A DNA stretch of 64,000 bases from Dehalococcoidia bacterium (GCA_009693115.1 SHXW01000011.1:1-64000); one strand, 5' to 3'. Positions 8,359-18,098 are shown, numbered from the stretch's first letter. Numbers and translations are program-made. Notes: a model not told the origin generated them from the sequence alone.

Positions 8359-9681
8359 TCAGGAGCCTGCCTTGCGGACCGTAGCGACGGCCTGGGCGGC
8401 TATGCCCTGACCCTCGCCAATTGCGCCCACGCCATCCGTCGATGTGACTTTGACGTTGATGCTATCCGTGCCGAGGCCGGTGCTTTCCCCTATGGCCGAG
8501 GCCATCCTGTCAAGGTAGTCCGCAAGCCTTGGCCGTTGGGCGATGATTGTAGCGTCCACGTACTCGGGGAGCCACCCGCTGGCCCTGACCATCCCGGTGA
8601 CGCGCCCCAACAGGATGCGGCTATCAATGCCTCTGATGGTTTGGTCGGAAGACGGAAAGTGTCGGCCCAGGTCGCCCAGTCCGGCCGCGCCAAGGAGCGC
8701 GCTGGCGACGGCGTGGAGGAGGACGTCTCCATCGGAATGGCCGGCCAGGCGCATCTCGAAGGGAACATCAACTCCGCCAAGGCGCAACGGGCCGGGACTG
8801 GCGAGTTTATGGCCGTCGAACCCCGTGCCGAAGCGGACAGCGCCACCGGAAACCGGCGTTGGGCGTCCATGTGACTGGGACATAGGAGCCGTGGCCATGA
8901 CGCTGCCCGGCCCGAGCGTCCCCGGTTCTCCGGCCCGCCGGGCGGCAATGAGTCCAGCGAGCAGGAGGTCATCAGGCGTGGTGACTTTGATGTTTTCTGG
9001 ATGGCCGTCAAACACCTCGACACTGCCGCCAATGATCTCGACCATTGATGCGTCGTCAGTCACGTCATGGCTGACCCGACGGTGGGCGTCCTGGATCAAT
9101 CGGGCTTCGAAGAGTTGCGGCGTCTGCACGGCCCAGAGAGTTTTGCGGTCGGGCGTGCCTGTGACGATGTGGTCTGGGCCTGCGGACTTGATCGTGTCCT
9201 TCACCGGCACGGCGGCTACGGCGGCTCCCGTGGCACGGAGGGCGGCGAGGCCGCGCCGGACCATCAGGTCATCCACGAATGGGCGCGCTGCGTCATGTAT
9301 CGCTATCAGGCTGAAGGTTGCACCTGACGCCGCAAGCGCGTCGATCCCCGCTCTGACCGAGTCCTGACGCCGTGCGCCGCCCGGCAGCGTAACAGCGACC
9401 TTCCTGAGTCCGGTTCCCGCCACAAGCGCCCGGCCCTTTTCAAGGCTCGGGGCTGAAAGGACGAGGGCGATGACCGCGACCTCAGGCATGGCCTCGAAGA
9501 CGTCCATGCTCCATGTGAGCAGGGGCCGGCCGTGCAGGTCTGTGAAGACCTTGTCCACGCCGCCCATTCGCGCGCTCTCACCCGCTGCCACGATCACGAC
9601 ACCGAGTTTCGCCAGCCTGTCATTCTTGGGCCCGGATTGGGCCGATGAACCCAGCTCCATATGCCAACCTGCTTGCTTCAT
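8359..9681 (-). CDS. ispDF: Bifunctional IspD-IspF (MEP pathway)
   Basis: Two non-consecutive steps of the methylerythritol phosphate isoprenoid pathway in one polypeptide. Residues about 15-240 are 2-C-methyl-D-erythritol 4-phosphate cytidylyltransferase (VVIVAAGESARMGGVDKVF; HDAARPFV; QTPQLFEARLI; TDDASMVE). Residues about 275-440 are the 2,4-cyclodiphosphate synthase (GTGFDGHKLASPGPLRLGGV, with the zinc Asp-x-His; AGHSDGDVLLHA; SINVKVTSTDGVGAIGEG). The frame is open to 9822, but homology begins after the ATG codons at 9681 and 9660. Neither has a strong Shine-Dalgarno, so the exact start is uncertain. The products feed the polyprenyl and squalene synthases encoded downstream on the other strand. 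Confidence 0.93.
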   Translation of the reverse strand: MKQAGWHMELGSSAQSGPKNDRLAKLGVVIVAAGESARMGGVDKVFTDLHGRPLLTWSMDVFEAMPEVAVIALVLSAPSLEKGRALVAGTGLRKVAVTLPGGARRQDSVRAGIDALAASGATFSLIAIHDAARPFVDDLMVRRGLAALRATGAAVAAVPVKDTIKSAGPDHIVTGTPDRKTLWAVQTPQLFEARLIQDAHRRVSHDVTDDASMVEIIGGSVEVFDGHPENIKVTTPDDLLLAGLIAARRAGEPGTLGPGSVMATAPMSQSHGRPTPVSGGAVRFGTGFDGHKLASPGPLRLGGVDVPFEMRLAGHSDGDVLLHAVASALLGAAGLGDLGRHFPSSDQTIRGIDSRILLGRVTGMVRASGWLPEYVDATIIAQRPRLADYLDRMASAIGESTGLGTDSINVKVTSTDGVGAIGEGQGIAAQAVATVRKAGS

Positions 9682-9837
9682 GAGCCGCCAATGGCGACGT
9701 CTCCGGAGTCCGTTCCCCTTCGCTGAGGGAAGTTTGGGGAGAGGGTCGGACCTGCCCGTGCAATGGCAATTCCCGAAAACGTTCCGTTGCCTGTCTGGCC
9801 TGATGCCTTGCGGGCTTTTCAATCTCCTAGGCTGTCC

Positions 9838-10458
9838 TTACCCGAAGAAGCTCTGGATCAAGCCTATGCCGTAATAGCAGGCAAACGCTATGCCTGTGGA
9901 CTTGATTGACTTCGATACAAATACGATCGGGATGAATTTACGGAGAGGATAGCCGATACTCCCTGCCGCGATGCCGACTATGTCGAACAGAGGGTTCGGG
10001 ATGACCGCCATGAAAAAGAGCACGACCCCGCCGCGCTTCTGCATCCAGCTGTGGACCCTGGGATAAAACCGGTGCTTCTGCACAATTGACCGCCCGGTCA
10101 GGCCGGCCATGTACCCGGTCAGCTCACCCAACGCCTCCGCAGAACCAGATATGACGCCGATGAGCCATGGGTTTAGCCCAAAGACGGGAGTCGCACCCAG
10201 GCACACACCGGCCGGCGCAGGGAAAGGGATGAAGATCGAGGCGGCGCCGATGAAACTGAAGAGCCAGACGGTGGGGTAGCCGATGGCGCTCGTCTCGAAT
10301 GACCCGGTCGCCCACATGAATACGCCCGCGCTAATGATGATGGCCACTGCGCCGAGTATGGCCACCCGCGCCAAGAGGCCGCGATTTCTGACAAGCCACG
10401 CGTGGGGCGGGCCGTCGGGGATCACTTCGCCGGGTTGGGTCGGTGCGGGTTGCTCCAT
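9838..10458 (-). CDS. VTT-domain (DedA/YqaA-like) membrane protein, copy 1
   Basis: A 206-residue integral membrane protein with about five hydrophobic segments. The first follows LLARVAILG at residue 30. The domain signature runs FPAPAGVCLGAT, SAEALGELTGYMAGLTGR, then VVLFFMAVIPNPLFDIVGIAAG, where the Pro-Asn-Pro re-entrant motif lies. VTT-domain (SNARE-associated) proteins are often linked to lipid scrambling or transport; the substrate here is unknown. It is strongly similar to the next gene upstream, so the pair arose by tandem duplication. No clear Shine-Dalgarno is seen before the ATG. Confidence 0.85.
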   Translation of the reverse strand: MEQPAPTQPGEVIPDGPPHAWLVRNRGLLARVAILGAVAIIISAGVFMWATGSFETSAIGYPTVWLFSFIGAASIFIPFPAPAGVCLGATPVFGLNPWLIGVISGSAEALGELTGYMAGLTGRSIVQKHRFYPRVHSWMQKRGGVVLFFMAVIPNPLFDIVGIAAGSIGYPLRKFIPIVFVSKSIKSTGIAFACYYGIGLIQSFFG

Positions 10459-10628
10459 ATGTTCATTTCATACACAGGGACGCTGCCGTTTCCGGTCACA
10501 TGGGAGCCATTTTCGTCAGCCGGAAAGCAAATTGTTGTTGAGACTGCAGAACCTGCCCAGTGACCCGTCGGTGTTGTCTCTGATTCTCACCAAGTTTGCT
10601 GGGACCTGTCTCCACACGGGAGACGTGA

Positions 10629-11300
10629 TCAAGTAAAGCGGGTGAACCAGTCAATACCCAACCGGCAGGCGAAGGCAATCCCGATGTATCTGATTACCTT
10701 GCCGGCAAAAACATAAAGGAGGAATTTGTGCAGTGGGTAGCCCAGGCCACCCGCGGCGATGCCAGCGATGTCAAAAAACGGGTTTGGGATCAGTGCAAGG
10801 ATGAACAGGCCGACCCCTCCCCTCCGCACGGCCCAGTTGTGGATGCGGGAATAGAAGCGCCAGCGGGCTACTATTGGCTGCCCCCCGAACCCGGCCAGGT
10901 ATCCAGTGATCTCGCCGAGCGCCGCCCCCGCCGCTCCCACAGACCCAAGAGCCCACAGGTTCAGCCCCAAAGAGGCTGCTGCACCGCCGCATATCGCCGC
11001 CACGCCGGGTATCGGTACGACGATTGACGCAGAGCCGATGAGATTTACGAGGAACGCTCCGGAATAGCCAACCTCAGTGAACTCAAGCCTGCCCGAGATC
11101 CATGTGAACAGGCCGATGGCGATTGATCCGAGGACGACCGAGTAGATCACCGTCCGGACAATTACCGGGTGTGCCATCAGAAAGCGGACGAAGATGTCCG
11201 GCTCACCGTTTTGAACCGGGCGTATTTCAGGGCGCGGAGACGCCGCGTCCGCCGGAGGCGGCCCGTCTTTGGGCGCGTGTGTTCCTGGGGCGTTTGTCAC
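10629..11300 (-). CDS. VTT-domain (DedA/YqaA-like) membrane protein, copy 2
   Basis: A 223-residue paralogue of the neighbouring gene at 9838-10458. It shares the blocks ALGEITGYLAGFGGQ, RFYSRIHNWAVRRGG, IPNPFFDIAGIAAGGLGYPLHKF and GIAFACRLGID. A proline-rich cytosolic N-terminus of about 40 residues precedes the first membrane helix. The start is a GTG at 11300 without a convincing ribosome-binding site; an internal ATG near residue 43 (MAHPVIVRTVIYS) is an alternative. The 170-base gap between the paralogues holds no recognisable gene. Confidence 0.85.
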   Translation of the reverse strand: MTNAPGTHAPKDGPPPADAASPRPEIRPVQNGEPDIFVRFLMAHPVIVRTVIYSVVLGSIAIGLFTWISGRLEFTEVGYSGAFLVNLIGSASIVVPIPGVAAICGGAAASLGLNLWALGSVGAAGAALGEITGYLAGFGGQPIVARWRFYSRIHNWAVRRGGVGLFILALIPNPFFDIAGIAAGGLGYPLHKFLLYVFAGKVIRYIGIAFACRLGIDWFTRFT

Positions 11301-11455
11301 AGTGGAACCAGTGTGGCGGCCAGCCAGTGGAACGTCTGCATGCAGCCTGTCGGGCCGCGGTCAAACACAGGGGTCCCAATGTGGAAGAGAGCCCTGATTC
11401 GTAATTTCAAGTCTCAAGTCTACGCTGTAAGGGGCGAGCCTAACTGTTCCGGAGT

Positions 11456-13945
11456 CTACGGACTGGCGAATGTGAGCCCCGCGGGACCGGCGTCCACCTT
11501 CACAGTCACACCGTCTTTGAACTCACCCTTCAGGATGCGTTTCGAGAGCGGGTTCTCCAGGTGACGCTGGATGGCGCGCTTGAGGGGCCGTGCACCGTAC
11601 ATGCGGTCGAACCCCTCTTTCGCCAGCCACTCCCTGGCAGGTTGCGACAACTCTATTTTGACCCCCATCTCGCTCAGCCGCTGGCTGACTTCGCGTGCCA
11701 GCTTGTCCACTATCTTCAGGATGTCCGCCTGAGTCAGGGAGTCGAAGATGATGATCTCGTCGATGCGGTTCAGGAACTCAGGCCTGAAGGCGCTCTTCAA
11801 TGCCTCATCCACGCCGCTCCGCACCCGCTCCCGTTCCGACACCGTCTTTGGCACGGACTGGAAGCCGAAGGCCTCCTTCGCCACACCGTCTGTGCCGAGG
11901 TTGCTTGTCAAGATGATGACCGAATTGCGGAAATCAACCGTGCGGCCCTGGCCGTCGGTCAGCCTTCCATCGTCCAGCACCTGGAGCAGCACATTGAAGA
12001 CTTCAGGGTGCGCCTTTTCAATCTCGTCGAATAGCACGACCCTATACGGACGGCGGCGGACGGCCTCTGTGAGTTGTCCACCCTCGTCGTAGCCGACATA
12101 GCCCGGCGGAGCGCCGATCAGGCGGGACACTGTGTGCCGCTCCTGGTATTCGGACATGTCTATGCGGACCATGTTCTCCTCATCGTCGAAGAGGTATTCA
12201 GAGAGCGCGCGGGCGAGCTCCGTCTTGCCCACGCCAGTCGGGCCGAGAAAGATGAAGCTACCTATGGGGCGCTTGGGGTCTTTGAGCCCGGCGCGGGCGC
12301 GGCGGATGGAGTCCGCCAACGCCGCCACAGCCTGGTCCTGGCCTATGACGCGCTCGTGCAGCCGCTCTTCAAGGTGCAGCAGGCGTTCGCCCTCGCCCTC
12401 TACAAGGCGGGCCACAGGGATGCCCGTCCTCTGGGCGATGATTTCCGCGATCGTCTCAGCGGTCACTTCGTCCGAGACCTTGTGCACCTCCTGCCATGCC
12501 GCCTTCCTCTGATCAAGCTGACTTTGCGAACGCAGGCGTTCCGACTTCTTCTGCGCAGCGACCTCATAGTCGCCGCGGCCTGATGCGGTCTCCTCCTGGT
12601 CTGACAGGTGCTGGGCCAGCGCTTCAAGTTCCTTGAGATCGCGGGGCAGCGCCTGGTTTTGGATGCGGAGCTTCGCCGCCGCCTCGTCCATGAGGTCAAC
12701 GGCCTTGTCCGGCAGGAAGCGGTCAGTGATGTACCTGGAACTTAAGCGCGCCGCGGCGTCCAATGCTGCGTCAGTGATCTTCAGGCTGTGATGTTTTTCG
12801 TAGCGGGGCCGGAGGATTTCCAGCATCCGGCGCGTGGTATCAATGTCCGGCTCGTCCACCCATATGGGGGAGAAACGTCGTTCGAGCGCGGAGTCCGTCT
12901 CGATGTTCCTGCGGTACTCGTCCGGCGTGGTGGCTCCGATGGTCTGCATCTCGCCGCGGGCGAGCGCCGGCTTCATCATGTTCGATGCGTCAATCGCCCC
13001 CTCTCCGGCGCCAGCGCCGACGACGGTATGGATCTCATCTATGAACAGGACGATCTCGCCTGCCGCCTGCTTTATTTCGTCCATGACTGCCTTCAGGCGC
13101 TCCTCGAACTCGCCCCGGAACTTCGACCCGGCGACGAGTGATCCCATTTCCAGCGCCAGGACCCGCCGGCCCTTGAGCGTGTCCGGCACGTCCCCCGCGA
13201 CGATGCGCAGGGCGAGCCCTTCAACTATGGCAGTCTTGCCGACACCCGCCTCGCCTATCAGCACGGGGTTGTTTTTCGTACGTCTGGTCAGCGTCTGCAT
13301 GACCCGGCTGATTTCATCGTCCCGGCCTATTACCGGGTCGAGCTTGCCGTCGCGTGCAAGCTGCGTCAGGTCTACGCTGAACTTTTCGAGGGCTTTGTAC
13401 TTGGATTCCGCTCGCGGGTCCGTGACCCGCGCAGTTCCGCGCACTTCCCGCAATGCCTGATAAATGCGCTCTTGTGTCACATTGCGCTTCTTGAAGATGT
13501 CGCCTGTTGCGCCGCTGGAGCCGTCCAGCGCGAGCCCCAGAAGTAGGTGCTCGGTCGAAATGAACTCGTCTTTCAGGCGCTTCGCCTCGCTGCGGGCGGC
13601 ATCAATCGCGCTCAGCACGCGTGGCGTGGCGAAGATCTGTGTGACGGTAGAATCTGTGTGGCCCAGCCTGGGCGCGTCTGCCAGCGCGCGCTCCGTCTCA
13701 GCAGACATTTCCTGGACGTCCACGCCGAGTTTCTCCAGGATGCGCGCCGGGAGGCCGTCGCGCAGTTGCAGCAATCCGAGAAGCAGATGCTCCGCGTCCC
13801 ACTGTGAATGGCGCATCTGCCTCACGATCTCCTGAGACCGCCCGAGCGCCTCCTGTGCCTGTTCAGTGAAGTCTTCCTGCTTGAGCACCAAGGGCCTATC
13901 TCCGTGGATGTCGCTGTTGGCATGTTTCCGGGCATTGTTTTCCAT
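11456..13945 (-). CDS. clpC: ClpC-type AAA+ unfoldase
   Basis: The ATP-dependent unfoldase partner of ClpP or a stand-alone disaggregase, 829 residues. Order of domains: Clp-N repeats at about 10-150 ([12 protein letters not shown] and [13 protein letters not shown]), first AAA+ domain with [13 protein letters not shown] and [19 protein letters not shown], a short middle region with a UVR-like helix pair around residue 430, then the second AAA+ domain with [14 protein letters not shown] and [14 protein letters not shown]. The short middle domain favours ClpC over ClpB. AFGFQ after [10 protein letters not shown] sits where ClpP-binding loops carry a Gly-Phe. It is the last gene of a dnaJ-hspR-clpC operon. 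Confidence 0.9.
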   Translation of the reverse strand: MENNARKHANSDIHGDRPLVLKQEDFTEQAQEALGRSQEIVRQMRHSQWDAEHLLLGLLQLRDGLPARILEKLGVDVQEMSAETERALADAPRLGHTDSTVTQIFATPRVLSAIDAARSEAKRLKDEFISTEHLLLGLALDGSSGATGDIFKKRNVTQERIYQALREVRGTARVTDPRAESKYKALEKFSVDLTQLARDGKLDPVIGRDDEISRVMQTLTRRTKNNPVLIGEAGVGKTAIVEGLALRIVAGDVPDTLKGRRVLALEMGSLVAGSKFRGEFEERLKAVMDEIKQAAGEIVLFIDEIHTVVGAGAGEGAIDASNMMKPALARGEMQTIGATTPDEYRRNIETDSALERRFSPIWVDEPDIDTTRRMLEILRPRYEKHHSLKITDAALDAAARLSSRYITDRFLPDKAVDLMDEAAAKLRIQNQALPRDLKELEALAQHLSDQEETASGRGDYEVAAQKKSERLRSQSQLDQRKAAWQEVHKVSDEVTAETIAEIIAQRTGIPVARLVEGEGERLLHLEERLHERVIGQDQAVAALADSIRRARAGLKDPKRPIGSFIFLGPTGVGKTELARALSEYLFDDEENMVRIDMSEYQERHTVSRLIGAPPGYVGYDEGGQLTEAVRRRPYRVVLFDEIEKAHPEVFNVLLQVLDDGRLTDGQGRTVDFRNSVIILTSNLGTDGVAKEAFGFQSVPKTVSERERVRSGVDEALKSAFRPEFLNRIDEIIIFDSLTQADILKIVDKLAREVSQRLSEMGVKIELSQPAREWLAKEGFDRMYGARPLKRAIQRHLENPLSKRILKGEFKDGVTVKVDAGPAGLTFASP

Positions 13946-13985
13946 GCGATTTCATTCGCCCCAAACCGGGGACCGGTCGCGCTGC

Positions 13986-14378
13986 CTACTGCCTTCCCTT
14001 AGTCGTCCTTGATGGGATCGTTGAAGGAGTCCGGGTTGGCATGGCTCCAACCCTGCCCGGCAGGGAGCGCGGCCCGTTGCGGGAGGTCACAATCTCGACG
14101 GTGAGCCTCTCCACCTGAGTCTGAAGGTCCACAATCTGTGCCTTTAGCTTGAGCATCACTTCCACTCCTGCGACGTTCAGGCCCATGGTCTCTATGCCTG
14201 TCTTGATCTCACGGATGCGCTCCACGTCAGTCTGGGAATAGAGCCGCACACGCCCGCCCATGCGTCCAGGTTTGATGAGGCCCCACCGCTCATAGTTGCG
14301 GAGCGTCTGCGGGTGCAGGCTGACCATGCGCACGACGACGCCTATGGAATAGACCGGCTCGCGTGGGTCGAGTGTCAT
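13986..14378 (-). CDS. hspR: HspR-like MerR-family heat-shock repressor
   Basis: A 130-residue MerR-family regulator. The winged helix-turn-helix is at residues 8-75: YSIGVVVRMVSLHPQTLRNYERWGL followed by RRLYS-type wing residues (RVRLYSQTDVERIREI). A coiled-coil helix follows (LKAQIVDLQTQVERLTVEI). In other bacteria HspR represses dnaK and clpB operons with DnaK as co-repressor. Here it lies between a J-protein gene (ATGA overlap) and clpC (40-base gap), the expected autoregulated arrangement. The C-terminal 30 residues are low-complexity. Confidence 0.88.
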   Translation of the reverse strand: MTLDPREPVYSIGVVVRMVSLHPQTLRNYERWGLIKPGRMGGRVRLYSQTDVERIREIKTGIETMGLNVAGVEVMLKLKAQIVDLQTQVERLTVEIVTSRNGPRSLPGRVGAMPTRTPSTIPSRTTKGRQ

Positions 14379-15256
14379 CGGCTGCCCTCTTCTGGAGCTG
14401 GGGCGACCCTGCCGTTGCGGATATCCCGCAATCGTTCGAACAATTTCCGCTCTTCGTCGGTCAGGGGATCGGGCAGGAGGGCGCCAAGGGTGGCGAGGAT
14501 GTCACCGTGGATGGATGGCGTGCCGAGCTTGGGCATCCCTTTTCCGGTCAGCCTGAAAACGCGCCCGCTCTGTGTTCCCGCAGGGATCTTCAGGGCCACG
14601 CGCCCTGTCATGGTTGGCACTTCGGTCTCGCCGCCAAGGGCGAGGTCGTGCAGTGGGACCGGCACGTCAGCGTAGAGGTCTGCTCCGATGCGCCGGAAAC
14701 GCGGGTCTGGCTGGACCTTGACCACAAGTTCGATCTCAGGGCTGTTGTCAGGCCTGATACGTACGCGGCCGCCGTCACCTATTCCGGCCGGGACTTTTAC
14801 TTCTAGGCGGGACAGGCGGCCCCGGCCACGCTCAACATGTATGAGGCGCGTCGTGCCGGTAAAAGCTTCATCAAGCGAGACCTCTACCTCAAGTTCCTGG
14901 GCGGGCTGCTGCACCCTGCCACCAGGCCATCGATTGCCAGCGCCTCCGCCGAATACATCAAACATGTCGCCCATGTCGGCGCCGATTGAGTTCGCCTCCC
15001 TTTGCCTGACCCCGGCCTTGCGCAGGTCCCCGGCGTGCTTCCAGTTGGGGCCGTACTCGTCAAAGTCCTTCCGGGTCTTGACGTCCGAAAGCACCTCATA
15101 GGCCTCATTGATCTTCTTGAATCGTTCGACGGCCTCTTTGTTTCCAGGGTTGACGTCGGGGTGGAACTTGCGCGCGAGACGGCGGTAAGCGGCCCGGATT
15201 TCTTTTTCCGGGGCGTCTGTCGGTACGCCGAGGACGCTATAGAAGTCGAGGGCCAT
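14375..15256 (-). CDS. J-domain co-chaperone (DnaJ/CbpA type without zinc fingers)
   Basis: A 293-residue co-chaperone that stimulates DnaK. The J domain begins at once (LDFYSVLGVPTDAPEKEIR, with HPD in RKFHPDVNPGN). A Gly-rich linker contains MFDVFGGGAGN. Two C-terminal substrate-binding beta domains follow (VEVSLDEAFTGTTRLI and DLALGGETEVPTMTG). The CxxCxGxG zinc repeats of DnaJ are absent, so it is CbpA-like. The frame is open to 15358. The ATG at 15256, with GGGAAAC upstream, is chosen because it starts at the domain and lies downstream of a plausible promoter whose start site would fall past the ATG at 15298. Confidence 0.88.
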   Translation of the reverse strand: MALDFYSVLGVPTDAPEKEIRAAYRRLARKFHPDVNPGNKEAVERFKKINEAYEVLSDVKTRKDFDEYGPNWKHAGDLRKAGVRQREANSIGADMGDMFDVFGGGAGNRWPGGRVQQPAQELEVEVSLDEAFTGTTRLIHVERGRGRLSRLEVKVPAGIGDGGRVRIRPDNSPEIELVVKVQPDPRFRRIGADLYADVPVPLHDLALGGETEVPTMTGRVALKIPAGTQSGRVFRLTGKGMPKLGTPSIHGDILATLGALLPDPLTDEERKLFERLRDIRNGRVAPAPEEGSR

Positions 15257-15301
15257 GAAGGCGTTTCCCATGTCTGTGGCCGGTGTGGTTCCCTTCATTT
15301 G

Positions 15302-15330
15302 AGCATATCCATTGATAATATGATTAGCAA
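15302..15330 (-). promoter_or_regulatory. Putative sigma70-type promoter of dnaJ-hspR-clpC
   Basis: On the minus strand TTGCTA (15325-15330) is separated by 17 bases from TATGCT (15302-15307), in an AT-rich patch that stands out from the surroundings. Transcription would start near 15295, leaving a leader of about 40 bases before the dnaJ ATG. No clear HspR operator (paired CTTGAGT half-sites) was found by eye. Confidence 0.4.
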
Positions 15331-15512
15331 GTAAGCGCAGCAGACGGTGGCACATCACCGCTTGAAATCCGTTGACCGTTGGAATGAGCCGCTGCTAGCA
15401 TCCGGCCATTCTCATAATCGCCTCATTCAGAGTGATATTGCCTTTCGCTGCCATTACCGCAGCTTGAAAGTTCTAGATCCGGCTTGCCGCGCCGCGATAC
15501 GGGCCGGACGGG

Positions 15513-16580
15513 GTGCAAATCTTGGCGACCACCGGGCAGAGGGCGGCCACAGAGCTGCCCCTGTTTTTCTCGAGGCACCAGCCGATGATTGCGGCCGGGC
15601 TCCGGGCTGAGATCGCGTCGCAGTCGCTGCGTTTGTATGACACGTTGCGCTACCACATGGGCTGGGCTGATGAACAGGGCAAGCCCTCAAGTTCGGGCGG
15701 TGGCAAGGCCTTCAGGCCGACGCTGTGCCTGCTTTCTTGTGAAGCCGCAGGGGGTGCGCCTGAGCGAGCGCTCCCGGCAGCCGTTGCGCTTGAGTTCGTC
15801 CACAATTTTTCACTCATGCACGATGACGTGCAGGACATGGACCGTACACGGCGCGGCAGGCCCACGGTCTGGGCGGTGTGGGGCATCCCGGTCGCGGTAG
15901 TGTCAGGCAATACGATGTTGAAGGTGGCCGACCTCGCCGTCGGGAGGCTGTTGGACATGGGCGTATCCGTTTCCGCTGCGATCGAAGCTGGCGAGGCGCT
16001 GACCCGGGGCTACCTCCGGATGATGGAGGGGCAGTTCCTGGACATAGAGTTCGAGTCCAGAGCGACGATCAGTGTTCAGGAATACCTGGACATGATCGAG
16101 CGCAAGACCGGTGCTCTCATTGAGACGGCTGTCTATCTAGGCCCTCTTGTGGCGCGTGACCGGCAGCCGGATAGGAAGCTCGCCGAGGGCTTCCGTGTCA
16201 TCGGCTGGGAACTGGGCAGGGTGTTCCAGATCAGGGATGACATCCTGGGCGTCTGGGGCGGACCAGTGACGGGCAAGCCCGTGGGTGCAGACATCCAGCG
16301 CCGGAAGAAGGCCCTCCCTGCCGTGCATGCCCTCGGCGTAGCCACAGGTGCGACGCGGCGAGAGCTGCACGCCATTTATGCCAAACAGACCGTCTCCGAG
16401 CCGGATGTGGCGCGGGTATTGGAAATCATGGAAAGACTTGACACTCAGAGTTACTGCCAGCGGATGGCGGAGGAACGATGGCAGCACGGGCGCCTGATGA
16501 TAAAGTCACTCAAACTGGCAGGAGATACAGCGCGCGAGTTTGAAGAGCTTGGCGAGTTTCTCCTGGTCAGGGAGAGTTAG
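15513..16580 (+). CDS. Polyprenyl (trans-isoprenyl) diphosphate synthase
   Basis: Chain-elongating prenyltransferase making FPP/GGPP or longer diphosphates from IPP and DMAPP. The 355-residue protein has the first aspartate-rich motif at MHDDVQDMDRTRRGRPT (about residue 107), GNTMLKVADLA after it, the second motif at FQIRDDILGVWGGPVTGKP, and the KKALPAVHAL segment. The GTG at 15513 follows GGACGGG and is taken as start; an internal ATG at 15585 is an alternative. It opens a plus-strand isoprenoid block containing hpnG, hpnC, hpnD and hpnE, and plausibly supplies farnesyl diphosphate to them. Product chain length cannot be fixed by eye. Confidence 0.9.
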   Translation: MQILATTGQRAATELPLFFSRHQPMIAAGLRAEIASQSLRLYDTLRYHMGWADEQGKPSSSGGGKAFRPTLCLLSCEAAGGAPERALPAAVALEFVHNFSLMHDDVQDMDRTRRGRPTVWAVWGIPVAVVSGNTMLKVADLAVGRLLDMGVSVSAAIEAGEALTRGYLRMMEGQFLDIEFESRATISVQEYLDMIERKTGALIETAVYLGPLVARDRQPDRKLAEGFRVIGWELGRVFQIRDDILGVWGGPVTGKPVGADIQRRKKALPAVHALGVATGATRRELHAIYAKQTVSEPDVARVLEIMERLDTQSYCQRMAEERWQHGRLMIKSLKLAGDTAREFEELGEFLLVRES

Positions 16581-16968
16581 TTTCTGTCCCGAGATCCCCA
16601 ATCCCGTTGGGAAGGGGGCGGGGTTCGGGCATCAAACTGGGAATCCGCTTCCACGACAACCCGCTTTTCCTGCGCGGCGACCGCACCTATGAGACTTGCG
16701 CCGCATGGACCAACCCCACATACACGGTGCCCGGCAGGCACAAACCCTGCCACCCGCTTGCTGACGGCCACGCCGGGAAACTCTCCGAGGGTATGTCGAA
16801 GGAGGTTTGGGACAGATACGGCGGTGCCGACAAGGACAGGCACTGCGGCTTCGAGTCCACAACCATCGTTGGCGCCTTGACTCGCAGCGGGCTTACCGCC
16901 GGGTAGCAATCCGTCCAGAGACATGCGCCGGGGCTGCACAGTGCGGCTCCCCCGCCACGGTGCGAAAC
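16581..16968 (+). other. Gene-poor gap between the prenyl synthase and hpnG
   Basis: About 390 bases. The first 45 contain one of the dispersed palindromic repeats (CCCCAATCCCGTTGGG near 16596). Both strands carry open frames of 99-120 codons, but neither has recognisable domains, so they are not called. The loss of genes seen just downstream makes this a possible site of another decayed gene; nothing can be identified. Confidence 0.4.
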
Positions 16969-17784
16969 ATGATTGTCATTGTTGCGGCCCTATACGAGGA
17001 AGTCTCCACCCTGCTGCGGCGCGGGCGGTTCCGGTCAGCCAAAGGGCCGGCTGGCCTGTCCGCCTACTACAACCACCATTCTGTGGGCCACGTAATAGTG
17101 GACAGGATGGTCATAGTGTCGGGAGCGGGCGCGGAGAAGGCGAAGGCGGCGGCGGAATGGGCCATTGCCGAACACCGGCCCGAAGCGGTCATTTCGCTGG
17201 GGTTCGGCGGTGCCTGCCGGGAGGATATTGACGCCGGTGACCTGGTGCTCGCGACCGAGGTCCGGCGCCTTGAGGGCAAGCCCTTCTTCTGGGACGAGAA
17301 GAGCCTCGGCGAAGCTGTGACGCCTGGACATGAACTGCTGACTGCTGCCCGGAGCGCGGCAGAGGTGGCCAGCATTGACTTTTTCATGGGCCGCATCATT
17401 TCGCTGCCCACTGTCGCGAAGACTGCGGCGATGAAACTGTGGTTGGGCAAGGTGCTGGGTGCGGCGGCAGTGGACATGGAGAGTTACTACGTTGGGCAGG
17501 CTGCTGCTGCTGCTGGCGTCCCGTTCCTTGCCGTCCGGGGCATCGTGGACATCGCCTCGCTGGAGTTGCCGGACTTTGTGGCGAACATGGACACCGGACC
17601 GGCGGTCAAGCGCCTGCGACCAGTGGCCGGGTATCTGCTGCGCACGCCGTCGGAAGTCGGGTCCCTCTCCCGACTCGGGCGGTCTGCGTTCCGGGCGCGC
17701 AAGTCGATGGCCGTGTTCGTTGACGAGCTGTCGCTTGAAATGACCGGGGCGCGGACCTCTCAAGTCCTGGTCGTTACCCCGTGA
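16969..17784 (+). CDS. hpnG: Hopanoid-associated nucleoside phosphorylase (HpnG-like)
   Basis: A PNP/UDP-family phosphorylase of 271 residues. HpnG cleaves adenine from adenosylhopane to give ribosylhopane in extended hopanoid synthesis. Seen: N-terminal MIVIVAALYEE, the phosphate/ribose region VIVSGAGAEKAKAAAEW and VISLGFGGACREDIDAGDLV, and the MESYYVGQAAAAAGVPFLAVRGI block that matches the base/ribose site (normally VDMES). The frame is open upstream to 16807, but similarity begins at the ATG at 16969. The stop overlaps the start of the hpnA remnant by four bases (GTGA), so this was a coupled hopanoid operon. Confidence 0.8.
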   Translation: MIVIVAALYEEVSTLLRRGRFRSAKGPAGLSAYYNHHSVGHVIVDRMVIVSGAGAEKAKAAAEWAIAEHRPEAVISLGFGGACREDIDAGDLVLATEVRRLEGKPFFWDEKSLGEAVTPGHELLTAARSAAEVASIDFFMGRIISLPTVAKTAAMKLWLGKVLGAAAVDMESYYVGQAAAAAGVPFLAVRGIVDIASLELPDFVANMDTGPAVKRLRPVAGYLLRTPSEVGSLSRLGRSAFRARKSMAVFVDELSLEMTGARTSQVLVVTP

Positions 17785-18098
17785 AGCTCCTTGTAACAGG
17801 AGCAACTGGATTTGTAGGGGGAACCGTCGCCCGGTTATTAGCAGCGCGCGGGCACAGCGTGCGGGGCCTGGCGCGGGTGGGAAGTGACACTGCCAGCCTG
17901 GAAAAGGCCGGGGTTGAAGTGGTCTGTGGTGACATCCTCCACGGCGAGAGTGTCGCGGTGGCTTTGCGTGGGGCCGAAGGGCTATTTCACATCGCCGGCT
18001 TTGAACGGGGACGTAATGGACAGAGATACGTACTCGGCGGCTCCGACAAGCTGACGCAGCCGAGATCTTGCAGGCCGTCAGCCAGGCTGGGCCGAGTG
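17781..18098 (+). pseudogene. hpnA: Remnant of hpnA (hopanoid-associated sugar epimerase)
   Basis: The first 73 codons encode a clear SDR N-terminus (MKLLVTGATGFVGGTVARLL, then GAEGLFHIAG). They are joined directly to GRNGQRYVLGGSDKLT, which in intact HpnA lies some 170 residues further on. The middle of the gene, with the catalytic Tyr-x3-Lys, is therefore deleted. Near 18056 a one-base shift moves the frame, and the continuing HpnA-like AEILQAVSQAG is read in another frame. The sequence then passes without a break into a squalene-hopene cyclase fragment. The intact protein would be about 330 residues. Confidence 0.82.

Noticed and set aside
16577-16939. Open frame of 120 codons on the minus strand (and a 99-codon frame on the plus strand) between the prenyl synthase and hpnG
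   Set aside because: No domain or convincing family resemblance; overlaps the end of the prenyl synthase gene and begins in a repeat. Recorded as a gene-poor gap.
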